Both the position numbers and the translations under genes were made by a program. From contig OX387609.1 of NCBI GenBank assembly GCA_947568835.1, forward strand, positions 934,001 through 998,000: a DNA stretch of 64,000 nt, written 5' to 3'. Position 1 is the stretch's first letter. Every line of letters starts with the position of its first letter. Below are positions 11,946-24,100 of the stretch, in pieces. The notes beneath the pieces were generated by a model. It was not told the origin of the DNA and searched no databases. It saw nothing but the letters and a program-made list of their open reading frames with translations. The stretch is from Protonemura montana (lineage: Eukaryota > Arthropoda > Insecta > Plecoptera > Nemouridae).

Positions 11946-11984
11946 CACTGAATAAACTGTCACTGCGCACTGTTCTTTGCGCAG

Positions 11985-12141
11985 ATTTGGAGCGATTCCT
12001 GCAGCCAGACTTCGTTGGTGACCCGCCTGATGCTGCGCACGACTCGACGCTGCGCCGCTGCGACCGCGCATGCGTGCAAGGAGAGAAACCTAAACTCTGT
12101 TACTACAAGTTCACTTTCGAGGACTACCACACTCTGGGAGC
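11985..12141 (+). CDS. Laccase exon: Cys-rich N-terminal segment
   Basis: Acceptor TTCTTTGCGCAG, donor GTAAGTCATG. Encodes LERFLQPDFVGDPPDAAHDS and continues RRCDRACVQG...YYKFTFEDYHTLGA, ending phase 2. It is not the first exon because no start or signal peptide precedes it. Confidence 0.9.
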
Positions 12142-15100
12142 GTAAGTCATGTTTTTTTATTGATTTCTGGTGTTTAACGACACATTGATATGGCAAAGAC
12201 CCATGTGGCAAAGTCTTATGGCTTCTGTGAATGAGTGGATGATGATGAGGACGCTGATGGATATCTAGCCTAGAATTGAGAAGGGGAAACCCGGTGCCGG
12301 CACGTAGTCTACTCCAGTCGAAGAGCACCAAGGGGACCACCGGCTTAACGTCCCTTCCGAAGGACGGTACAACGCGAACAACAGAATTCCTCCACAAATC
12401 CATGCTGTCGAGAGGTTGATAGGCAAGGCGAGTGAAGTTGCTGTACTAACTTTCATCCCTCCAACCTCTCTCCCGAACAGAACTGGTCATGTGTATGATG
12501 GTCACCCATCTAATACCCGACCCAGCGCAGTGTTGCTTAACTTTCATCCCTCCAACCTCTCTCCCAAACAGAACTGGTCATGTGTATGATGGTCACCCAT
12601 CCAATACCAGACCCAGCGCAGTGTTGCTTAACTTCGGTTTCTAACGCCATACCGTTCGGGATTGGGAAATAAACTTGCTCGGAAACGGAAATGGAGTGTA
12701 GAATAGAAATATTCTCTCATCGTGGTCAACTACATCTTATGATCTTCTTTGTGCAGGGCTTGCGGTCTTTGTCCCACGGTCCAGTCTGACTGCGATAATC
12801 CACAATGTGTGACGGCTGATGGTTACGAGCGCGGCATTCTCACCGTCAATCGGAGGCTGCCGGGGCCTTCTATACAGGTAGTTATTGAGTCCGCCATCTT
12901 GTTTCACGGCCTTCTATACAGGTAGTTATTGAGTCCGCCATCTTGTTTCACGGCCTTCTTTACAGGTAGTTAAGTGCCGAAGTCCACCACTGAGTTGGCA
13001 GTGTTTTTCAAATGTTGTTTTGAGAATTTTTGTTCATAAAGTCAAGTTTTAGTGGCCATATGTACATTTTGAAAACTGTTTTGCCATATTTTGAATGTGC
13101 CCTTGCAACGCCCCAGGTGTGCCTTGGCGACCGCGTGGTGGTGGACGTCCACAACGTGATGCCGGGTCGCACGACGACCATCCACTTCCACGGAGTGCTC
13201 CAAGAGGACACCAACGCGATGGACGGAGTGCCCATGGTCACGCAGTGCCCGGTGGTAGAAGGCGCTACTTTCCGATACGACTTCCGGGCTAAAAACGAGG
13301 GCACTCACTTCTGGCACTCCCACGATGGTGAGTTTACAAGACGTGCGGGATACAAATCCGGGTCACTGTCTTGAAAACCAGCAGCTCCGGTTTATCTAAA
13401 CATACTTGTAAAACAGAATGGCTAGTAACTTGAACCGCGTGTCGTCGACGGGGTTTTCCAGACCACAATTTGCGGTCTGATGAGGAATAATTAAATTCTG
13501 GTTGTTATGGCAGGTAGTAAATATATGCTGTACTTGCTAAAATGTGGTCAATATTTTCTGTATTCACGTTATAACTGCTCGAAGGTTGCAAGAAAAACTT
13601 GTCATGTGACGTTTTACTTGTTTTTGTGTCAGCACTGCTTATTTATACTTTGACTACCGTTAGAATTTTAGCTAAATTAGTCTGAAAGAGAAGAGAAGAG
13701 TCTCTAGACACAGTCTGCTACACGCTTACTTGGTTTTTAAAAGTGTCAAAGTAACGTAAAATGGTTGAGAATTGGGGAATATAGGGTTAAAATTTAGTAA
13801 AAATAGATTAATTTCCCGATAAATATACCAAACCTTATCTGTTAGCATAAACCGATGCTGCTCAAAATTAAAAACTACACTAAATTAAAAACTACACATA
13901 ATGGCTAGCACATAATGGCTAGCACATAATGGCTTGCACATAACTAGCACATAATGGCTAGCACATAATGGCTAGCACATAATGGCTAGCACATAATGGC
14001 TAGCACATAATGGCTAGCACATAATGGCTTGCACATAACTAGCACATAATGGCTAGCACATAATGGCTAGCACATAATGGCTAGCACATAATGGCTAGCA
14101 CATAATGGCTAGCACATAATGGCTAGCACATAATGGCTAGCACATAATGGCTAGCACATAATGGCTAGCACATAATGGCTAGCACATAATGGCTAGCACA
14201 TAACTAGCACATAATGGCTAGCACATAATGGCTAGCACATAACTAGCACATAATGGCTAGCACATAATGGCTAGCACATAATGGCTAGCACATAATGGCT
14301 AGCACATAATGGCTTGCACATAACTAGCACATAATGGCTAGCACATAATGGCTTGCACATAACTAGCACATAATGGCTAGCACATAATGGCTAGCACATA
14401 ATGGCTTGCACATAATGGCTAGCACATAATGGCTAGCACATAATGGCTAGCACATAATGGCTAGCACATAATGGCTAGCACATAATGGCTAGCACATAAT
14501 GGCTAGCACATAACTAGCACATAATGGCTAGCACATAACTAGCACATAATGGCTAGCACATAACTAGCACATAATGGCTAGCACATAATGGCTAGCACAT
14601 AATGGCTAGCACATAATGGCTAGCACATAATGGCTAGCACATAACTAGCACATAATGGCTAGCACATAACTAGCACATAATGGCTAGCACATAACTAGCA
14701 CATAATGGCTAGCACATAACTAGCACATAATGGCTAGCACATAACTAGCACATAATGGCTAGCACATAATGGCTAGCACATAATGGCTAGCACATAACTA
14801 GCACATAATGGCTAGCACATAATGGCTAGCACATAATGGCTAGCACATAATGGCTAGCACATAATGGCTAGCACATAATGGCTAGCACATAATGGCTAGC
14901 ACATAATGGCTAGCACATAATGGCTAGCACATAATGGCTAGCACATAATGGCTAGCACATAATGGCTAGCACATAATGGCTAGCACATAATGGCTAGCAC
15001 ATAACTAGCACATAATGGCTAGCACATAATGGCTAGCACATAATGGCTAGCACATAATGGCTAGCACATAATGGCTAGCACATAATGGCTAGCACATAAT

Positions 15101-18100
15101 GGCTAGCACATAATGGCTAGCACATAACTAGCACATAATGGCTAGCACATAATGGCTAGCACATAATGGCTAGCACATAATGGCTAGCACATAATGGCTA
15201 GCACATAATGGCTAGCACATAATGGCTAGCACATAATGGCTAGCACATAATGGCTAGCACATAATGGCTTGCACATAATGGCTTGTTCATTTAATAAAAA
15301 TGTATGCTTAAAGCAATTCTGCGAATGGCACTACGCCAAATTACCGCAAGAAGTTCCCAAACATTCACAGATAAAAAAAAAAAGAACAATTGCAGGCTTC
15401 CAGAAGATGGACGGTCTGCAGGGAAGTTTGATCGTGCGCAAGCCGGTCTCCCTGGATCCGAACTCGGTACTCTACGACGAGGACCTCCCCGAGCACGTGA
15501 TACTACTGAGCGATTGGTTTGAGACAGACTCGGATCAGAAGTTCCCCGGTCTAAGGAAGAGAGCCGGGCTCGGGCAGGAACCGGTGTCATACCTTGTCAA
15601 CGGCAGGGGGAGGGTATCACCGCCGATCGAGGTAACTACACTTCATTTATTACGATGCAACGCAACGTTGGCAACGTTACAAATTGTTTAATGAGCGACA
15701 CTATACTCGTGGTAACATAAGATAGCAGAATTGAGAAGCTCTGTCAGGTGATCTCAGCATCTCCATGGCTACCAAACGTTGAATCTACCATTGAACCTCC
15801 TATGCTAGGCCATGATATACCCGTGGTAACATAAGATAGCAGAATTAAGAAGCTCTGTCAGGCGATCTCAGCATCTCCATGGCTACCAAACGTTGAATCT
15901 ACCATTAAACCTCCTATGCTAGGCCATGATATACCCGTGGTAACATAAGATAGCAGAATTGAGAAGCTCTGTCAGGTGATCTCAGCATCTCCATGGCTAC
16001 CAAACGTTGAATCTACTATTGAACCTCCTATGCTAGGCCATGTTATACCCGTGGTAACATAAGATAGCAGAATTGAGAAGCTCTGTCAGGTGATCTCAGC
16101 ATCTCCATGGCTACCAAACGTTGAATCTACTATTGAACCTCCTATGCTAGGCCATGATATACCCGTGGTAACATAAGATAGCAGAATTAAGAAGCTCTGT
16201 CAGGCGATCTCTGCATCTCCATGTCTACCAAACGTTGAATCTACCATTGAACCTCCTATGCTAGGCCATGATATACCCGTGGTAACATAAGATAGCAGAA
16301 TTGAGAAGCTCTGTCAGGTGATCTCAGCATCTCCATGGCTACCAAACATTGAATCTACCATTGAACCTCCTATGCTAGGCCATGATAAACCCGTGGTAAC
16401 ATAAGATAGCAGAATTGAGAAGCTCTGTCAGGCGATCTCAGCATCTCCATGTCTACCAAACGTTGAATCTACCATTGAACCTCCTATGCTAGGCCATGAT
16501 ATACCTGTGGTAACATAAGATAGCAGAATTGAGAAGCTCTGTCAAGCGATCTCAGCATCTCCATGGCTACCAAACGTTGAATCTACCATTGAACCTCCTA
16601 TGCTAGGACATGATATACCTGTGGTAACATAAGATAGCAGAATTGAGAAGCTCTGTCAGGTGATCTCAGCATCTCCATGGCTCCTAAACGTTGAATCTAC
16701 CATTGAACCTCCTATGCTAGGCCATGATATACCCGTGGTAACATAAGATAGCAGAATTGCGAAGCTCTGTCAGGCGATCTCAGCATCTCCATGGCTACCA
16801 AACGTTGAATCTACCATTGAACCTCCTATGCTAGGCCATGATATACCCGTGGTAACATAAGATAGCAGAATTGAGAAGCTCTGTCAGGTGATCTCAGCAT
16901 CTCCATGGCTACCAAACGTTGAATCTACCATTGAACCTCCTATGCTAGGCCATGATATACCCGTGGTAACATAAGATAGCAGAATTGAGAAGCTCTGTCA
17001 AGCGATCTCAGCATCTCCATGGCTACCAAACGTTGAATCTACCATTGAACCTCCTATGCTAGGCCATGATATACCCGTGGTAACATAAGATAGCAGAATT
17101 GCGAAGCTCTGTCAGGCGATCTCAGCATCTCCATGGCTACCAAATGTTGAATCTACCATTGAACCTCCTATGCTAGGCCATGATATACCTGTGGTAACAT
17201 AAGATAGCAGAATTGAAAAGCTCTGTCAGGCGATCTCAGCATATCCGTGGCAACCAAACGTTAAATCTACCATTGAACCTCCTATGCTAGGACATGATAT
17301 ACCCGTGGTAACATAAGATAGCAGAATTGAGAAGCTCTGTTAGGCGATCTCAGCATCTCCATGGCTACCAAACGTTGAATCTACCATTGAACCTCCTATT
17401 CTAGGCCGTGGTAACATAAGATAGCAGAATTGAGAAGCTCTGTCAGGTGATCTCAGCATCTCCATGGCTACCAAACGTTGAATCTACCATTGAACCTCCT
17501 ATGCTAGGCCATGATATACCCGTGGTAACATAAGATAGCAGAATTGAGAAGCTCTGTCAGGCGATCTCAGCATCTCCATGGCTTCCAAAAGTTGAATCTA
17601 CCATTGAACCTCCTATGCTAGGTCATGATATACCCGTGGTAACATAAGATAGCATAATTGAGAAGCTCTGTCAGGTGATCGCAGCATCTCCATGGCTACC
17701 AAACGTTGAATGTACCATTGAACCTCCTATGCTAGGTCATGATATACCCGTGGTAACATTATATAGCAGAATTGAGAAGCTCTGTCAGGCGATCTCAGCA
17801 TGTCCATGGCTACCAAACGTTGAATCTACCATTGAACCTCCTATACTAGGCCGTGGTAACATAAGATAGCAGAATTGAGAAGCTCTGTCAGGTGATCTCA
17901 GCATCTCCATGGCTACCAAACGTTGAAACTACCATTGAACCTCCTATGGTAGACCATGATATACCCGTGGTAACTTAAGATAGCATAATTGAGAAGCTCT
18001 GTCAGGTGATCTCAGCATCTCCATGGCTACCAAACGTTGAATGTACCATTGAACCTCCTATGCTAGGTCATGATATACCCGTGGTAACATAAGATAGCAG

Positions 18101-21100
18101 AATTGAGAAGCTCTGTCAGGCGATCTCAGCATCTCCACGGCTACCAAACGTTGAATCTACCATTGAACCTCCTTTGCTAGGCCATGATATACCCGTGGTA
18201 ACATTAGATAGCAGAATTGAGAAGCTCTGTCAGGTGATCTCAGCATCTCCATGGCTACCAAACGTTGAAAATACCATTGAACCTCCTATGCTTAATAAAC
18301 TTTTTTTTTGTCAACGTTTTCAATGAAATTGGCCTTTTTATGGGACAAGTTTATCATAGCGTAGTACATTTTCAGTTCACCTTCCCGTCATTGATATTTA
18401 GTGAACATGATTCCCCTCCTCTGGGTTGCAGTCGGCGACCAACAAGGGCAAGAACGGGTATGGAGTGAAGACCAAACGCCAGCCACTCCAGCAAAACATC
18501 TTCAACAATCAAACAGAGGCAGAGCTGAGGAAATTTGCCCTGAACAGACAAGAATCCAAGGTATACTAGATCATGAAGGCAAGATAATATCCACACCTGA
18601 CCCAGCGCAGTGTTGCTTAACTTTCATCCCTCCAACCTCTCTTCCGAACAGAACTGGTCATGTGTATGATGGTAACCCATCCAATACCTGACTCAGCGCA
18701 GTGTTGTTTAACTTTCATCCCTCCGACCTCTCTCCCGAACAGAACTGGTCATGTGTATGATGGTCATCCATCCAATACCTGACCCAGCGCAGTGTTGATT
18801 AACTTTCATCCCTCCAACCTCTCTCCCGAACAGAACTGGTCATGTGTATGATGGTCACCCATCCAATACCTGACTCAGCGCAGTGTCGCTTAACTTCGGT
18901 GATCTTACGAGGACCGATGTGTCCAAAACGCCAAACCGTTCGGTGGTTTAAATTTAAGGGCTAAACATTTGTATTGAACGAAACCTCGTTTTGAAAGTTC
19001 TCATAGTTTTATTTAGTTGCAATATTGCAGGGTTTTAAAACGTGATTTCGCCCCCAGGTTCCTCTGACCACCTACACGATACAACATGGCCGACGTTATC
19101 GTTTCCGTCTCATCGGGGGCACGTGTGCACACTGCCCTGTCGAAGTAGCGATCTCACAACATCGCATGCGCGTCATCGCTGCCGATGGCAATGCTGTCAA
19201 AGCAGTCTACGCTGATAGGATTGTAATTATGCCTGGTGAGACTACTGAACAATTCATTTTACGACTCTGTCACGATTTCATCATCGATACACAAGCCCTG
19301 GGTTGGCATGGACGCTATAGCCGGAGAATGTGTCGCGATGTCGTCATCGATACACAAGCACTGGCTTGGCATGGACGCTATAGCCGGAGAATGTGTCGCG
19401 ATGTCGTCATCGATACACAAGCCCTGGGTTGGCATGGACGCTATAGCCGGAGAATGTGTCGCGATGTCGTCATCGATACACAAGCCCTGGGTTGGCATGG
19501 ACGCTATAGCCGGAGAATGTGTCGTGATGTCGTCATCGATACACAAGCACTGGCTTGGCATGGACGCTATAGCTGGAGAATGTGCGGCGATTTCGTCATC
19601 GATACACAAGCACTGGCTTGGCATGGTCGCTATAGCCGGAGAATGTGTCGTGATGTCGTCATCGATACACAAGCACTGGCTTGGCATGGTCGCTATAGCC
19701 GGAGAATGTGTCGTGATGTCGTCATCGATACACAAGCACTGGCTTGGCATGGTCGCTATAGCCGGAGAATGTGTCGTGATGTCGTCATCGATACACAAGC
19801 ACTGGCTTGGCATGGTCGCTATAGCTGGAGAATGTTTGCAGGTGAACGGTTTGACTTCATACTGGAAGCTCGGCAGGCACGATCTGCCTACTGGATCCAG
19901 GTCCGGGGCATGGGACCCTGCGCGGACAGGAACACTAGCGGGGTGGCCGTGCTTAAGTACCAGACCTCGCTACTAGAGACGCCAGCATCGCCCGACCCTG
20001 AATATGAGCCTGTCAACCCGCAAGGATTGGCGGTAGGTGGCAGCACTTGCTGATGCGAAATGTCCGTTTTATGCTCATTATAAACCGAGGCAAGTTTGTT
20101 GTTCTTTTGGTGCAACCGTTGAGTGTGCAGGTTCTAGGTAGAGACAGAACGTTAATGTTAAACCATTGAGTGTGCAGGTTCTAGGGAGAGACAGAACGTT
20201 AATGTTAAACCATTGAGTGTGCAGGTTCTAGGTAGAGACAGAACGTTGATGTTAAACCGTTGAGCGTGCAGGTTCTAGGTAGAGACAGAACGTTAATGTT
20301 AAACCGTTGAGTGTGCAGGTTATAGGTAGAGACAGAACGTTAATGTTAAACCGTTGAGTGTGCAGGTTCTAGGTAGAGACAGAACGTTGATGTTAAACCG
20401 TTGAGTGTGCAGGTTATAGGTAGAGACAGAACGTTAATGTTAAACCGTCGAGTGTGCAGGTTCTAGGTAGAGACAGAACGTTAATGTTAAACCGTTGAGT
20501 GTGCAGGCTCTAGGTAGAGACAGAACGTTAATGTTAAACCGTTGAGTGTGCAGGTTCTAGGTAGAGACAGAACTTTGATGTTAAACCGTTGAGTGTGCAG
20601 GTTCTAGGTAGAGACAGAACGTTAATGTTAAACCGTTGAGTGTTCAGGTTCTAGGTAGAGACAGAACGTTAATGTTAAACCGTTGAGTGTGTAGGTTCTA
20701 GGTAGAGACAGAACGTTAATGTTAAACCGTTGAGTGTGCAGGTTCTAGGTAGAGACAGAACGTTGATGTTAAACCGTTGAGTGTGCAGGTTCTAGGTAGA
20801 GACAGAACGTTGATGTTAAACCGTTGAGTGTGCAGGCTCTAGGTAGAGACAGAACGTTAATGTTAAACCGTTGAGTGTGTAGGTTCTAGGTAGAGACAGA
20901 ACGTTAATGTTAAACCGTTGAGTGTGGAGGTTCTAGGTAGAGACAGAACGTTAATGTTAAACCGTTGAGTGTGCAGGTTCTAGGTAGAGACAGAACGTTA
21001 ATGTTAAACCGTTGAGTGTGCAGGTTCTAGGTGGAGACAGAACGTTAATGTTAAACCGTTGAGTGTGCAGGTTCTAGGTAGAGACAGAACGTTAATGTTA

Positions 21101-24100
21101 AACCGTTGAGTGTGCAGGTTCTAGGTGGAGACAGAACGTTAATGTTAAACCGTTGAGTGTGCAGGTTCTAGGTAGAGACAGAACGTTAATGTTAAACTGT
21201 TGAGTGTGCAGGTTCTAGGTAGTAATGTTAAACCATTGAGTGTGCAGGTTCTAGGTAGAGACAGAACGTTAATGTTAAACCGTTGAGTGTGCAGGTTCTA
21301 GGTAGAGACAGAACGTTAATGTTAAACCGTTGAGTGTGCAGGTTCTAGGTAGAGACAGAACGTTAATGTTAAACCGTTGAGTGTGCAGGTTCTAGGTAGA
21401 GACAGAACGTTAATGTTAAACCGTTGAGTGTGCAGGTTCTAGGTAGAGACAGAACGTTAATGTTAAACCGTTGAGTGTGCAGGTTCTAGGTAGAGACAGA
21501 ACGTTAATGTTAAACCGTTGAGTGTGCAGGTTCTAGGTAGAGACAGAACTTTAATGTTAAACCGTTGAGTGCAGGTTCTAGGTAGAGACAGAACGTCTAT
21601 GTTACAGTCTCTACGTGAAAGATGGCCGCCAAATGACTACTTTACCGACAAAAATGCTGAGTACCGGAACACGCCGTTAAGTGGAGCCACTGTCGTATGA
21701 AATTTAATTTCGATATTTCTCGTAGGTTAAACCACTTTTGAGACTTTTCATGCTCAAAAGATCTCCATCAATTTGGTTGGTTTTGATTTAATTTCAGAAG
21801 TGTTTTTTTTTTCGTGTGCTTCAAACGTTGGCTTCTTCTTCTAGATTATCTTTATTTCTGGTTTTGTGGGAACTTTTTTTTCTACATCGTCATCAGCTTG
21901 CTTGGCCCAATCTATAATCAAGATCCGCTTTTCTTTGCGGTTTATGTCCGTTAAGTTTTACTTTGAACAACATTCTGTTCTAACGCCTCCGTGGCTCCAT
22001 CTTTCCTCCAGATCCTCAACCCAATTGACAGCAAGTGTGGACCCCAAGATCACAACATCTGCGTGAATCAACTTGAGTCACTGGATTGGTTTGACAACCG
22101 GCTACTGGAAACAAATCCAGACTTCAGACTCACTTTCAACTTCGACTTCAAACTCCTGACCAAGGAAGAAACGTTCAGTCCCGGAGTTTACCAGCGTTTC
22201 TTGCGTGAGTCGACGCCTAGACCCATCCTTGGAAAGTCTAGCACCAGTCGTAGATGGCTTTAATTAAAAAAAACATCCCTTCAATTTCCAGGTTGCTTAA
22301 ATATTTTGTGACAGTTTAAAAGTTTTATTGACATGTCATTCATTTAACGCCCTACTCCCCGGCCTAAAGACATCATCACATTCGTTGAACTCTCTCCCCT
22401 TTTACCACCCAGAGACATCAGGTCGAACAAACGAAGAAAATCTGTCCTTCCGCAGAGCCCGTTGTCCCCGTGCTGGTCACCGCTCATATGAACAACATCT
22501 CCAACGTGTTGGGCAGCTCGCCACTGTTGACTCAGTACCATGACATCCCGCCAGAGCAGTTCTGTCCTCCTGAGGGATGTACCACGGCACTTTGCGAGTG
22601 TCTGCACAAAGTCAAGGTGCCTCTCAACGCCCTCGTCGAGATGGTCATCGCCGATGCAGGTGCGTCACCTTGAGGTGCAACGGAGGCTTTTCTAAATGGA
22701 AGATCATTGAAACGAATGGAAAGCATCGAACGCTCAAATATCTTTCATTTAAGCTCAAATTTGAAAACCTACAAATCTACGAATCTACGAGAAGAAAAAT
22801 ATAGACCTTGTTAAAAAATCGTATTAACATTTGATTTGATGTTTTCAATGGAAAATTTAATGGAAAAAAATGAAGAAAAAGTATTCAGTTGAAGAAAACG
22901 CTTCTTTAGCTTAGTGTGAGAATATTTTTGCGAGTCCAGAGTCACTTTGGCACCTAGGTCGTAAGCATCTTCACCATTATCTGACTCCATAGTGCACCTT
23001 GCAGCGACACCGGCCGGAGTCCTCACCCACCCGTTCCACGTGCACGGACACAAGTTTCACGTTCTGCAGCTGGGACAGTTCCCCGACGCCAAGTACCGCC
23101 ACTGGGCACCAGACAACGCCACTGAAAACTCTCTGAACGAACTTCGTCTTGGTCGGGGTTGGTTCACAGCCAAGGACACGATCGCGGTCCCAGCTGCGGG
23201 ATTCGCAGTCATCCGTTTTCTAGCGGATAACCCAGGTACTCGACAATTAATCTCTTCTGTTATTTCAGCTGGCAATCACGTTCATTGATTGATAAGAGGT
23301 GTTTAACGACGCAATGTTCTGACAACGGGTCGTGGGGCACTCGTTTAAAGGCGTCGGTGAATGAGTGGATGATAGGTGCAGGTGCAGGTGCCAGCACGTA
23401 GCCTAGAAGGGAGGAGGGGAAACCCGGTGCCGGCACGTAGCCTACTCCTGTCGAAGAGCACCAAGGGGACCACCGGCTTAACGTCCCTTCCGAAGGACGG
23501 TTCAACGTGAACAACAGGATTCCTCCACAAATCCATGCTGTCGAGAGGTTGATAAGCAAGGCGAGTGAAGTTGCTGTCGAGAGGTTGTTAAGCAAGGCGA
23601 GTGAAGTTGGTGTCGAGAGGTTGATAAGCAAGGCGAGTGAAGTTGCTGTCGAGAGGTTGATAAGCAAGGCGAGTGAAGTTGGTGTCGAGAGGTTGATAAG
23701 CAAGGCGAGTGAAGTTGCTGTCGAGAGGTTGATAAGCAAGGCGAGTGAAGTTGCTGTCGAGAGGTTGATAAGCAGGGCGAGTGAAGTTGGTGTCGAGAGG
23801 TTGATAAGCAAGGCGAGTGAAGTTGGTGTCGAGAGGTTGATAAGCAAGGCGAGTGAAGTTGGTGTCGAGAGGTTGATAAGCAAGGCGAGTGAAGTTGCTG
23901 TCGAGAGGTTGATAAGCAAGGCGAGTGAAGTGGCTGTCGAGAGGTTGATAAGCAAGGCGAGTGAAGTTGCTGTCGAGAGGTTGATAAGCAAGGCGAGTGA
24001 AGTTGCTGTCGAGAGGTTGATAAGCAAGGCGAGTGAAGTTGGTGTCGAGAGGTTGATAAGCAAGGCGAGTGAAGTGGCTGTCGAGAGGTTGATAAGCAAG

